Assembly: GCA_025449115.1 (NCBI GenBank) | Contig: JAHLKC010000037.1 | Span: 186,001-250,000 of the forward strand | Length of the DNA stretch: 64,000 nucleotides | Reading direction: 5' to 3' | Source: Chytridium lagenaria | Lineage: Eukaryota; Chytridiomycota; Chytridiomycetes; Chytridiales; Chytridiaceae | Shown: piece after piece, positions 45,608-59,175 of the stretch | How the letters are laid out: each line of letters starts with the position of its first letter | How positions within the stretch are numbered: position 1 is the first letter of the stretch | Translations under genes and position numbers: made by a program | The notes under the pieces: model-generated | The model's database searches: none | The model's input: the letters and a program-made list of their open reading frames with translations, nothing else | What the model was told of the DNA's origin: nothing

Positions 45608-48287
45608 ATGGCGACGACGGCCACATCACCCACCACCGCACCCGCGGAAGAGGATAGGTACACATCCTCATCCATACGTCCACCCTTCCCTTTTATTGAC
45701 CTACCATGCCACAGAAACTTCCTCACAGTTACCGACCCACTCACCAACAAATCCATCAAGATCCCCATCTCCCATCAAGGCACCATCCCAGCCTCGGCGT
45801 TCACCGGCATCCGGATCAAACAGACAACTCCACCAGCCATCATTGAAACCGACACGGTCCCACTTCGTCTCTACGATCCTGGATTTAAAAACACGGTGGT
45901 GTGTCGAAGCAAAGTGTCAGAGGTGGACGGGGAGAATGGGAAATTGTATTATAGGGGGTATGACGTTGAGGAATTGGTGGAGAAGAGTAACTACCTGGAG
46001 GTGGCGTATTTGTTGAGTAAGTCAATTTCATCCATGTACGATCGACTGATGGCACTTTAGTCAATGGTGACCTCCCCAGCAAGGACGAATTCGACAACTG
46101 GAACCGTTCCGTTATGCTCCACACCTACATCCACACTGAGATTGAACGTCAAATGCTCACATTCCGTTACGACGCGCATCCAATGGTGAATAAACTCCGT
46201 CCCTCTTTTGTCCCTTTCTAACTTGATTTATTTTTTTGCAGGGAATGCTCATCTCCACGATTGCCTCACTGTCGACGTTCCACCCTGACGCTAACCCGGC
46301 ACTTCAAGGGGATGGTCTCTATATGCTTCCAAAAGTGCCGGCTGACCGTGCTGCAACACCTGCGGAGGCCGGTGAAGATTAAGGCGGCACAGGGGGCTAG
46401 GACTAAGGCGATAGTCAGGATGTTGGGGAAGGTGCCGACTATTGCGGCGAATGCGTATAGGCATCGGATTGGGTGGGTGACTTGTTCTCCACTATCTCTA
46501 TTCTCTATTTGTTTTCTCTTGCAAACGGGTAGATCTGATGGTATTTCTTTAGACGGGAGTATAATCAACCAAGTCCAGGATGCTTGAATTATACGGAGAA
46601 CTTATTGTATATGATTGATAAATTGAATGAACCGGATTATAAACCGGATCAAAGGCTTGTAAAGATCTTGGATAAAGTCTTTATCCTTCTAGCAGGTATG
46701 ATCACATAAAACTAAGATTTTATCATGTATTTTACTTGTCTTTTAACGTAATGTTCTCTAGAACATGGCAGCAACTGCTCCACTGTCATGATGCGTCACC
46801 TCGCCTCCTCAGGCGTCGACCCGTATACCGCCCTCTCAGGCTCCGCCGGCGCCCTTTTTGGTGAACGCAAAGCCTCCGCCGTGATCGGTATGCTCCGTCA
46901 AATTGGCAAAGTCGAAAACATCCAAGTTTTTCTCTCCATGGTGAAACGCAAGCAAACCATTACTGGATCTCTCTCTGATCCCATTGTCACGCCCGATGTG
47001 TCGATGAAAACAAAAACCCAGCGTTCGAGACCTACACGGTTGATGGGATTCGGACATAGGATTTATAAGACGCATGATCCGAGAGTGAGGATTTGTAAGG
47101 GATTGGCGATGGAGCTTTTTGAACTTATGGGGAAGGGGGAGGTTGGGAGTTGGCGTTGGCGCTTGAGGAGGCGGTGTTGGCGGATGAGTGGTTTGTGAAG
47201 AGAGGGTTGTTCCCGAATATTGATTATTGGTCAGCGATGGTGTTCCATACACTTGGGTTTCCACCTGGTAAGACTCCGTAATTGCTTTTTATTGCTTTCT
47301 ACTCTGTTATTGCTATTGTTGGTCGGTAGTGGTCGCTGACTTTCTGCAAGATATGTTCCCGGTGCTCGTCTGCATCCCGCGTGTCGCTGGATTTATCGCC
47401 CACTGGCAAGAGAGCTTGGACGACCCCGAATACAAGATTTACCGTCCCCGTCAGGTAAACTCCCGACCGCCAATGTTTTACTAAATATCTATAGGTCTAC
47501 ATTGGTGAACACCACCGTCCCTTTGAACGTGTCGAACCGCCGACCCCTTTTACCGCCGGTTCCAATCCCGCCAAAACCGTCCCAGATGACACAACCGTCG
47601 AGTCCACCGATGACACCACCACCGATCTCGAAGCCGTCCCCTATGTCAGTTCCGACCCTGTTGCGGCCCGTCGTCGCACCAAAACCTTCACGTCTGACGC
47701 GGCCGCACTTGCGCAACTTGCAGAGATGATTCGGAAAGAGGAGGACGAAAGGGCTGTGCCTGATGCGGCGTCTCCGGGGGATAGCGTGGCTTCTAGACTT
47801 GCGATCGGACCCGTCAGCAGTTGGATTGTAAAAAATTTCTTTTCGCAGGGAGCTGTGAGTGCGCTGCAGACGCCCCCTGTGCCTGCGGTGGTTGTAAAGG
47901 AGGATGATGCGGCGACGGCTGCCAAGAAGATTGAAGAAGTGAGTACCCTAATCCTTCTAATCCTTCCCCCCCGCGCTCTCTCTCTCATCTTTTTGCTGAC
48001 GTCTTTTTCCCCAGCGGCTTGCTAAAGCTCAAGCTGAGATGAAATCCCTCATTGAAGAGCAGCAACGTCTTGCTGCCCAAGTTTCGCGTAAAACTTCGTC
48101 AGGGTCTTCGGCGAATGTTCTTTCAACTAGTGGGACGCCTAATAGGGCTGTGTCGCCTACACCTCCTACTGCGGGAAATCCGGCGCTTAAGGCAGCGGCG
48201 TCTCTAGGATCGCAGCCAGATTTGTTGGCGGGAAGCAGGAGCCCGCGTGTTGTGGCTCGGAGTGTGACTAATGATAAGAGGAAGTGA
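45608..48287 (+). CDS. Citrate synthase with long C-terminal extension
   Basis: Eight exons (45608-46016, 46061-46185, 46242-46472, 46553-46695, 46762-47267, 47351-47454, 47495-47938, 48015-48287). The catalytic His-His-Asp set is visible: LLAEHGSNCST, GFGHRIYKTHDPR and FPNIDYWSAM. Other landmarks are KLYYRGYDVEELVEK, MLISTIASLSTFHPDANPAL, IAANAYRHRIGREYN and VAGFIAHWQESL. It condenses oxaloacetate and acetyl-CoA; the sequence is closer to the bacterial/peroxisomal type than the mitochondrial type (inference from N-terminus and motifs). After the usual end it continues for about 230 residues of Pro/Thr-rich sequence, a short coiled coil (KKIEERLAKAQAEMKSLIEE) and Ser-rich tail ending NDKRK. 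Single-nt breaks lie at GGCC 46367 and near 47146. No obvious N-terminal presequence or C-terminal SKL is seen. Confidence 0.88.
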
Positions 48288-48531
48288 TGCAGATTGGATA
48301 TTCTTTTCCATGGAAGGGCATTGTTTAGCTTTAATATCTCTCACGTATTTTTTTCTGTTTTTACGTGCTCACAAGTAACTTCAATACAATTTTGTGCATT
48401 TCCGTCGATGGCTCTTTTTACAGTAAAAACCCCTTTTGAGTCCGTCATTCAGGAATCGAGATGATCTCGTTTTTTTCTTTTTGGATTTTAGGGTCACGCA
48501 ACCTTTTGAAACTTGTCCAGCTTTCAACGTC

Positions 48532-50983
48532 ATGGCCATCCTATCCTTTGGGCGGAGTCTACTCCGTCCTTCAACTGCATCGTTTCGCGGTATCCGATGT
48601 CTCGCATCCGGAGCGTACCAGCAGAATCTCATTGAGCGCATTGCACAAAAGTATGCGGTGGGATTGCCTGATGGTCATGTAGTAAAGCAAGGTGACTTTG
48701 TGTCGATATCGCCTGAACATGTTATGACACACGATAACACTGCTGCCGTTATGTCAAAGTAAGTTAAATGACTTAGACTTCGGTCTCGCATGAACTGTAC
48801 TTTTGTCGTCAAGGCTGTGTACTTGTTGCTTTCCACGATCTACTTTTCTGACGACTTCATAGGTTCACATCCATCGGCGCATCCCGCTTCAAAACCCCCG
48901 CCCAACCCGTCTTCACCCTCGACCACGACGTCCAAAACAAAACCGAAAAGAACCTCACCAAATATGCGTCCATCCGGACGTTTGCCGAACAGCACGGTAT
49001 CGACCATTACCCCGCCGGTCGCGGAATTGGCCATCAAATCATGGTGGAAGAAGGATACACGTTCCCTTTATCCATGACGGTTGCTTCTGATTCCCACTCA
49101 AATATGTATGGAGGTGTTGGGGCGCTTGGAACTCCTATTGTGAGGACGGATGCGGCGGCGATTTGGGCGACGGGACGAACTTGGTGGCAGGTCCCGCCTG
49201 TTGTGAAAGTGGAACTGACCGGGGGACCGTTAAGGAAGGGGGTTACTGGGAAGGATGTGATTGTGACCTTATGTGCAGTGTTTAATAAGGATGAGGTGGG
49301 TTGTTTTTTTTTGCGACGGTGAATCGTGTTGACGTAAGTGATAGGTCTTGAATCATGCCATTGAGTTTACTGGAGAAGGGTTGGAGCATCTGACGATAGA
49401 TGATCGGCTTACCATCGCCAACATGACGACGGAGTGGGGTGCACTTGCTGGTGTTTTCCCTGTTGACGATGTCACGCTTTCCTACTACGAATCCCGTCTC
49501 CTTGCTGTGGGTCCCTCCCATCCCCGCATCAACCGCGAAAGAATCGACGCTCTCCTCCGCCACCTCGTGGCCGAAACCTCCAACCCCATCACTCCCACTC
49601 ACTACGCTAAACACATCACTGTTGACCTCTCCACCGTGACGCCCCGCATTTCCGGCCCGAATTCCGTCAAGGTAGCATCGTCGTTAAGGGAGCTCGAGGA
49701 TAAGGATATTGCAATCCATAAGGCCTATCTTGTGTCTTGTGTAAATTCACGGTTGTCGGACTTGAAGGCGGCTGCGGATGTTGTGAGGGCTTCAGGCGGG
49801 AAGGTGAAGGAGGGTGTGGAGTTTTATGTTGCGGCCCGCGTCGTCTGAAGTTCAGGCCGATGGCGGAGAAGACGGGAGATTGGAAGGTGCTGATGGATGC
49901 CGGAGCCAAACCTTTGCCTGCCGGTTGTGGACCTTGTATTGGTAAGATATTCTTTCCGTCTTTATGCATTCTCCATGGCTTCCACGATTCATCAATATTA
50001 CTTAATTTTACTCACCGCGACTATCCTTTGCTTTTTAGGTCTCGGGGTTGGTCTGCTTAAGGATAACGAAGTCGGTATCTCAGCCACCAACAGGAACTTT
50101 AAGGGTCGCATGGGATCTCGTCTTGCTCAAGCCTTCCTGTCTTCTCCATGTAAGTTTTTCTCTCGGTTTCACGATCCACATAACAAATTACCAACACATT
50201 TTTCTTTTACTCTATTCAGCCGTCGTCGCCGCTTCCGCCATTCTCGGAAAAATCGCGTCTCCCGAAACTCTCCTCACCCCATCCGCACCCCGGACACCCT
50301 ACCCCGAACTCAAGTATACCGTCGACATCATGCCCAAAACTGTTGACGATACTCCTGCAGCTGCAGCTGCTACCGTTGAGGGTTTCCCTGCACAACATGT
50401 TGGCGAACTCGTCTTCTGCGATACCGACAACCTTGACACTGACGGTATTTATGCGGGCATGTACACGTATCAGGATGATATGACACCAAGCCAGATGGCG
50501 GAGGTTGTAATGAAAAATTATGATCCGTCTTTTGCCAGCAAGGTTAAGCAGGTGTGTTGGGCATATATGTTTTCGGTTGAAAATATTCAATAATATCGTT
50601 TTTAGGGTGACATACTCGTCGCTGGTTTCAATTTCGGTACGGGTTCATCCCGCGAGCAAGCTGCAACAAGTCTCAAATACTCCGGTGTGAAGCTGATCAT
50701 TGCCGGCTCTCTTTCGGAGACGTTCAAGCGGAATGCCATCAACAATGGACTTCTTTGTCTTGAATGTCCGGATTTGGTGCATGATTTACGAAAGGCGTTT
50801 GAGAAGAAGGATCCGTCTGTGTGGACGGGATGGAAGTGTGAGATTGATTTTGTGGGAGGTCGGGTAAAGGTTTTGGAGGGGACGGGTGCGAAGGATGTTT
50901 ATAGAATCCCGACTGTAGGGGCAGCCGCGCAAGAATTGATTGTGGTGGGGGGTCTTGAGGCATGGGTGAAGCAGAGGTTGTAA
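48532..50983 (+). CDS. LYS4: Homoaconitase, mitochondrial
   Basis: Six exons (48532-48758, 48863-49295, 49345-49941, 50039-50149, 50220-50551, 50606-50983). It starts [20 protein letters not shown], a basic presequence typical of mitochondrial import. The aconitase fold is complete: [55 protein letters not shown] substrate region, the Fe-S ligands in [10 protein letters not shown] and [24 protein letters not shown] and the swivel-domain loop [20 protein letters not shown]. It converts homocitrate/cis-homoaconitate to homoisocitrate in the alpha-aminoadipate lysine pathway, a hallmark of fungi. Family assignment over plain aconitase rests on its short size (~690 residues) and the AAA-type motif order. 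Two 1-nt frame breaks at GGCC sites (49833, 49855) flank a conserved segment. Directly downstream of citrate synthase on the same strand. Confidence 0.9.
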
Positions 50984-51110
50984 GTCGGCTTAGATGGCGT
51001 TTTACAGGAAATCACTGTATGTTCCTAACGTAACTTCTAATAAATTCGCCTTAATCTCGTCTTTTTTTAATGTAGACGTGTTAATTTTATATAAACGCAG
51101 ATACATGGCT

Positions 51111-52256
51111 TCATAATCCCATCAGTAAGTCTGCAAAAAAAGAATCCATCTCTTCATCTCCTCCATCCTCGTCGCCTTCTCCATCTGTTTGGGCAGCAGG
51201 ATGAGGTGCTCCCCATATTCTTGAAGCCTCTTCCTTTGAGTAAACATCGGACCTTTCGCGTTCTCGTTCTTCTCCTCCCCTAGAAACTTCTATCTCGACC
51301 TTTGTTCTTTAAGATTCGCGGTTTTCCCTTCCGCCTCCCTCTCATCAAATGTAACTTTTTGACGCTTCTTTCCCCTCGACTCCGTTTCTTCAACCTCTCT
51401 CTCCTCCTTTCCCTCTTCATTGACCCGCTCCTTTTCCCGTCTCTTCCGCCTCGCCCTCTCGCCCTCACCATCCCCTCTCCGCTTTTCCTCATCAACGTCT
51501 TTCAGTCTCTCCTTTGTCCAAGCCGCAGCGCTTTCCAAAACAGCAACAACAGCAGCCTCAGCCTTCTCCTTCTCCATTTTTTGAATCTTGCGGTAATTCA
51601 GTTTGTATGCGCATGGATCGCAGAGCCGGAGCTTGACTAATGCATTTTTCGTCTCCCCAGCTTCTCGATAGGCGAAATTGACTTCCCAGGATTTTAGCTT
51701 GGCTTTGGGGTTTGAGTCGCAAGCAAGGTTGCCGCAAGTGAATTGACCTTAAAAAGGATATGTAAATATGTAAACTCAGAAAAGTAGCTCAACTGCAGAT
51801 AAATACCTTTTCCCTCAACAACCTCCTTCTGTGTCCTCCATCTCAGCGCAATCTTCCCCTCCTTATATCTCCCCAAATCCCCAAACAAAACTCCTTAAAC
51901 AGTTTCTCATAATACTTTTTCGCCAGTCGTTTCTCCCAAGTCTCTTCCTCATCGTCCTCGTCCTCATCTCTCAAAAACCTATCACCATTAATCCATCTAA
52001 ATTAACATGCTTGGAATCCTCACCGATGATGTTCCTTTAAAATCTGCGCTTCAGATTTCCCATGTGCAGTCTTTGCATTGTGGATCGCCTCTCTTGCTCT
52101 GTCTTTGCCGTAGAACAGGAAATAGTCATTGATGAATGTGGCGTGCTTTTGGTGGGCGCTAAGAGATTGAAAGTCTTTGCGAAAGGCTTTGCTGGTTGTG
52201 CGGGCAGTGTCGTTGATGGTGGCGGAGTGGGCGCCGAATCGGGGTTTGGACATCAT
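51111..52256 (-). CDS. FRA10AC1 homolog (spliceosome-associated)
   Basis: Three exons (52256-52024, 51978-51807, 51747-51111). Motifs match FRA10AC1: KHATFINDYFLFYGKDR, then ETWEKRLAKKYYEKLFKEF, DLGRYKEGKIALRWRTQKEV, QFTCGNLACDSNPKAKLKSW, VNFAYREAGETKNALVKLRL and CDPCAYKLNYRK. The CGNLAC and CDPC pairs would form a zinc site. A basic-acidic coiled tail (KEKAEAAVVAVLESAAAWTK and Arg/Glu repeats) follows, with an acidic end EEMDSFFADLLMGL. FRA10AC1 is a nuclear protein found in spliceosomal complexes. Frame changes near 51288 and 51858 (the latter in GTTTGGGGATTTGGGG) are likely indels. The start may lie in an upstream exon, since 52256 directly follows a possible acceptor (TAG). Confidence 0.85.
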
Positions 52257-52960
52257 GCAGCCTTCCTACGATGTTGTCAGTTTTATTTTTTGGGAAAGGG
52301 CGTTGACACTCTTGTCGCAGTAGAGGAAAGGAATCATGCATATAAAGTACGTAAAAGACGGTTGCGAAAGCGAATGCATAACCCATCAGAATGCCTTCAA
52401 CCTGTAGTTTGCTTTACTTGGCGATGAGGGCATGCAAATTCATAACCCCACTGATATCCGACTTTTGGAGGAACGTCGCTGACGCGAGGTTATATGCGTA
52501 TCTGTCAAGAAGCTTTCACTGAGCGAAAGATATGTTGGGTTGTAAGCATCACACTTAATTTGGGTTGTTTCTCTATTCTTTTCCCAATTTACATGGGTGC
52601 TCAGTAGAGAGAAGCGAAATTGCTTTATCAGCACCCTGGACTGCAGAGTCATCTGGAGCAATACGTTGACATCACGACGACATTAAAGGAAGCTCAAGTG
52701 AGCTCAGGTGATGAGCCAGATGATGATGAAGATACGGACAGAGAAGACGAAGAGCGCCTTGGAAGTTCATCCACAAGCCAGCTCGGCGTCATAAGCAGTA
52801 GCGTGCAATTACATGAATTTGAACGTATAAATAAACACATGTAATGATATTTATTGTCAAAGGTTGGAACTGGAAGGGAAAAACATTGAATCTAACAAAA
52901 AGTATAGTTGCTGCAGAACTGTGGTTCAAAGAATTAAAAAATAAAATAAATGGAATGCTG
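52257..52960. other. Intergenic with weak open frame 52620-52844
   Basis: A plus-strand 74-residue acidic frame (SSGDEPDDDEDTDREDEERL) could be an exon, but no flanking exon or domain is seen. Confidence 0.3.
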
Positions 52961-53031
52961 GGCCCAACCGGGAATTGAACCCGGGACCTCACCCACCCTA
53001 AGGGTGAATCATACTACTAGACCATTGGGCC
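52961..53031 (-). tRNA. tRNA-Pro (AGG)
   Basis: The minus strand reads GGCCCAA...TTGGGCC, a perfect 7-bp acceptor stem. The D arm contains GGTCTAGTAGTATGATT, the anticodon arm CACCC-TTAGGGT-GGGTG has anticodon AGG, and the T arm CCGGG-TTCAATT-CCCGG is perfect. Size is 71 nt without an intron. Decodes CCU and, after inosine formation, CCC and CCA. A T-rich Pol III terminator follows at about 52935-52947. Confidence 0.95.
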
Positions 53032-54797
53032 GGAAATGTCACGTGACATGAAAATGTCATAAACAGCGGTTAATAACCTTAAATATTTTATTACAACAAT
53101 TTCTTGTATGTATGTATTACCTATTTTTATCACTGTTTATCTGTTACCTCAACTTCCTAACACGTACCATAAAAGGCTATCTTTCAAATCTTCGCACTTG
53201 ACTTGGTTTCCATTTACCTGTTATCCTTTTTCTTCTGTAGACCCTGACAAAGTCTATACAACTTTGTCGTTATCAGTCGTCTGAAAAGGTTTTTTTCCAT
53301 GTTCTTATCACTTCGTCTCCTCTTTTCCCTCCCTCTTACCTTTTTGACGCGCTATCCGTTTCTTACTTTACTTATCTTTTTCTTTCGCCTATAAAAATAA
53401 ATAGCTATAATAATAAAGAAGGAGGCTTAAAGTTATTGAAATTAATACGGGGGTATCCAGTGATCTTTGTTGCAGTACTGGGTTGAGGATTTAAGAGTGA
53501 GGGTTGCATTGTTAAATAAAGAGAGCATTGTTGAAACTCTAAGAGACAGGGCTCAACCTTCACATGTAATGTCGCAATGCCATCTTCAAAGTTCCGTATT
53601 CGCCATCCCTTATAATTTGATCCTCAAACTCACGCCCTACAACCACTCTACCATTATAATAAGCCGCCATTGTCGTCTGAAGCGTGGCTAGCTTCGACTC
53701 TGCAATTCTCGCTAGATCCAATCTTTGACTCTTCAATGTCACTTTGGCGTCTTTGAGTAGGGATAGGATACCATCGACGCGCTGGGATGTAGCATCAATA
53801 TGCAACGGTGCGGATCATCGGTTCTAAATGGGGTCATCATTTGTAACAGCTTTCAAAAGCTCCATTTTCGTTATAACGGGTTATTGAAAACTGCTTTTGT
53901 TTGATATAGCAGCTTGTGTGGGATCAAGGAATGTTTTATGAGTATAACATTATATTACGTGTACTCCAGCCGCAACTGCGGTGACGTTTGTCGTTAAAGC
54001 ATCCGTACTAGAAATCCATCATGAACGTAATCTTCAAGAGTCTCGTTTCTTCGTTGACGGGTATCTAATAGCTTTGAAACTCTATCAAGGCTTCCTGATA
54101 CTGTTAAAGCGGAGTAGGATTATTCTCGTAAATAACTATTTGTAGAAATTTGATGAGGGAGTTACATTTGTGTGGAAATGTACTGAGGTCTTGGGTATTT
54201 TTTGTTGGAATATGAATAGAGGTTATCAGCACAACACAAACAATGTCAACACAAGCACCTCTCCATTCATTACCCATACCCATTATGAAAAAAAGTGTAA
54301 TATGCTCAAAGATATCTTCAAACAACCGTCGTTATATTTTCATCACAACCCCCATATATACAGTACACACCCCTCTTTAAACATAAACAAGTGAACGGCG
54401 GGCTGGGTAACATGCCAAAAAACCGTCAAGCAAAAAACAAAACAAAAACAAAAACAAAAAAACAGTCAAAAAAACAGCCGTTAAACAAGGGAAAAAAAGC
54501 AACATAATAATGATAATTCAAAACGCTGAGTGAAAGGCGATAAATAAATCCGCAAAAATTCACAATAAATTACGATAATAAAACAAAAAGTAAACGGGGG
54601 TGGGGAGGGAGTAAGGAACAGGGGGGAGTGGGGGGTTGGGAAAAACACTTTCCAAGTTACGCTCACCAAAACCACTCCATAAATAACCATAAGCTCACAA
54701 CCTCATAACTTCACGCTCAGTCCTACAACCAGACGACCTCTTCAAGCTCAAAAAACCTCATCCGATAACAATTCTTCAAGCTCAAAATCAGCAACTC
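53032..54797. other. Intergenic, one possible small gene fragment
   Basis: Mostly AT-rich. A minus-strand frame at 53805-53560 reads ATSQRVDGILSLLKDAKV and ESKLATLQTTMAAYYNGRVV, which has the look of a coiled-coil exon, but no domain or partner exon is found. A CAAAAA-rich stretch is at 54430-54480. Confidence 0.35.
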
Positions 54798-57375
54798 CTA
54801 CAACCATACCCTCTTCATCTCACCCGTCTCCGCAACCTCCTCCCATCCAGTCTTCCCGAACTTAAATTCAAACCTATCGCTAAAGCTTGCACCCTTAACA
54901 TCCCTCCCAAACATAAAAGGCTTGGCGTCAGAAGCGCCAAACGTGAAACCTCCAGTCATTGCAGTGTCTACGGTTCCGCCAAAAGAGAAGTCTGCAGCCA
55001 ACGCCGTCTTGACTTCGGATGCCTTGACCTTAGGTGCGGTAAAAGTACCCGCCGAATCTGCGCTCCAGCCAAAGCTAAAGGAGGTAGTCGATCGCGTCTG
55101 AGTCGGGGCCGCCAAGGCGAAGCTCTTCGCCAACAGGTCCACGTCCACGTCCAAGTTGAAGGTGGGGCCAATGGCGTCTTGACCGCCACAGAAGTGAGCC
55201 TCCCTGCCTTTTTCTTGGTCGCTACAGTGAATCCGCTCGCAACGGCAAGACTAAGGTTGGTCGCAGGTGAACTCTCCATCGCTGCCGGGGGAGTCGCTAA
55301 GCCCACGTTGCCAGGGACAAATCCAGTCATTGCACGAATCTTGACATCACCCACCATCTCCTCATCCAATCCCTCAATTCCGGAATCCCTCCTGACCCTC
55401 TCCGTTCCCTCCCTAGCAACATCTCCCTCATCCTCCTCATCCTCAACCTCAATCCACTTTCGACCCACAACCCTCCCATACAAGTACTCCTCCTCCGTCC
55501 ATCCAAACACTTGTGCATCCTCTTAACAGCATTCTCACGGTCCGTCCTGTCTTTTGGTGTCTCGATGATGCGACGCATCTGCTGCTTAGAGATCTCAGGG
55601 AGGGACATGGGAGGACCGATGTAGGCGGTGCGGAAGGTGGTCTTGCGGATAGGACGGTAAATGATGGGTGTTGGTTGATCGGTGTTGTCGGTGATGCTGG
55701 CGCTAGGGGCACGGCGGGAACCGTAGAGGATGATGTCGGTGCAAGTGGTGAGTCCAATGGATGAAGGGTCGGCAACTATGGCGCTGACGCGGGTAGTGTC
55801 GGTGAAGGCGGGTGATTTCAAGAAAGCAATACTGGGGTGAAAAAACACTTTGGCGAGAATGGGGGTAATGAAGATGAGGGCGGTGGACTTACGGAGGATC
55901 ACAAGATCAGTGCAAGTGCTGACATCATCCGCCTTCTCCCTCTCGTCTCAACAACCCTGTCGTCCTTAATAACCTCGTCCACGACAACATCCTTCTCGTT
56001 TCCAACCTCAACAAGTCCCAAACCAACCACGTCCGTGGCTACAACGTTAAAGACACTGGGAGCGATCCCGTCAGACCCCAAAACAGTCTCCTCGTCCTCA
56101 GGAGAGTCCATGATCTCAATAAGGTCCGGAACGTCGTCATCATCATCGAGGTGAATAACCTCGATACGGTCCGGGACATCACCATCATCATCCATCACGT
56201 CCACGCTCGCCGTATCCTCCATCGCTACCTCCATATCATCAGCATTGCTTACAACTTTCTTGACAGAGTTGATGGGTGACGCTGCTGACATCTCAAGGTT
56301 GTGACCAGAAGAGTCAGGCTCGCCGTCGTCGACGACCTGCTCCTCCACCATCACAACCTCTTCGCCAGTCTCACGCTCTCCACCCACAACTCCCTTGACA
56401 ACGGTAAGCTCCTCCCTTCGGTCAAAAACCTTCTCCCTCATCTCTCTCATCTCTTGAACCATTCTCTCCATCTCCCTGCTCATAGCGACCAACCTCCGCC
56501 TGCAATTGGACAAGCTTCTGCTGGGCCGTCATGTCCGCAAAGATCTTGGTCTTCATGGCCATGGTCTCGCAGAGCAAGCAGTTGGGGGGGGACCTTGGAG
56601 CAACGGTGAAGGGGATAGCATCCGTGTTGGTGGAAATGGTGGTGTTAATGGGGAAAGGGTCAGTGTTTGTGGAAGCGTCGACGAGGATAGGGAGCACGTC
56701 GAAAACCTGAACAGCAACCTCAGCGACCACCTCGTTCACAACATCCAAACCCTCTCCCTCCAACTCCTCAGCTCCCACCTCAGCGACATCCAAACCCTCC
56801 TCCTCACTATCCATCTCCTCAGCAACCTCAACCTTCTCCCTCCCATCACGGTCAACAACAGAGGCAAGCTCCACGTTAAAGTCCAGGATGGGAAGGGGAT
56901 GCCTCCAAAACAAAATGTCCGAAAACTCGGATGGAACGGCGGCGGGAGTCGTCTCTGCAGAGACCTCCCCAACCAGGTCCATCGAAGTCCCCTCTCCCTC
57001 CACAGCAACCCCAATAACCTCCAAACCCTTGTCCTCCTCCCCTTCCTTCTCAACCATAACCCTCCCCTCCAAGCAACCCTTCTCACACATCAACATACCA
57101 TCCTCAACCCTCTCATCTCGGACATCCGCTGCCGGAAGCACGGCATCAAAGTCAATGATGGGGAGTGAGTCCCGCCAGAACCCAAAGTCGGTGAACTCTG
57201 CAGGGACTACGGCTGGGGGCATGGGGTCGGTCTTGACGGTGGGGGACTTGAGTTCAGTCTTGACGGTGGTGGACTTGGGGTCCGTCTTGACGAGGGGAAG
57301 GACCATGTCGAGGTCGATAGCGGGAAGGGGCAACCGCCAGTAGAGAGGTTCTGCATACATGGCGTCGTTCATCAT
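54798..57375 (-). CDS. Acidic protein with FWR-LP repeats and FG-like tail, unknown function
   Basis: Starts MMNDAMYAEPLYWRLPLPAI. Three copies of a motif (Y/F)WRxxLPIxDFD occur in the first ~200 residues: YWRLPLPAIDLDMVLP, FWRDSLPIIDFDAVLP and FWRHPLPILDFNVELA, separated by acidic or Lys/Thr-rich linkers. A coiled-coil-like stretch follows (CRRRLVAMSREMERMVQEMR), then a long acidic region (MEDTASVDVMDDDGDVPDRI), a Cys/Thr segment (LTTCTDIILYGSRRAPSA), WTEEEYLYGRVVGRKW, and a C-terminal part with FG-like motifs (FSFGGTVDTAM, FTFGASDAKPFMFG). Known nucleoporins carry FG motifs, but this is not a clear member. A 45-60-nt intron lies near 55837-55893. Frame shifts at 56480 and GGCCCC (55166) are probable indels. 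Confidence 0.6.
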
Positions 57376-57537
57376 GGGGCAGAATCTGGCGTGGTGGCCG
57401 TGAGTGTGATGGATGATGGTGTTGGTCGTTGGATGGTGTGTTTGACTAAAATGATAAAATAAATATGCTGTGGAATGAAAATACGCTGGCTGTCTTCCAT
57501 TGACAAATTATTATTCACTTTGCTCTGAACCAACACC

Positions 57538-59044
<1,507 letters not shown>

Positions 59045-59175
59045 GAGCAAGTTTAAAGAGTTTCGATGGGTTTTTACGATTACCGACATATTATAAACAT
59101 AAATAAACACCAAACTACACATTGACATTGATCTTGGTACCCTCACCTCTCCATCCCAAAAAATTAGACAAACCC

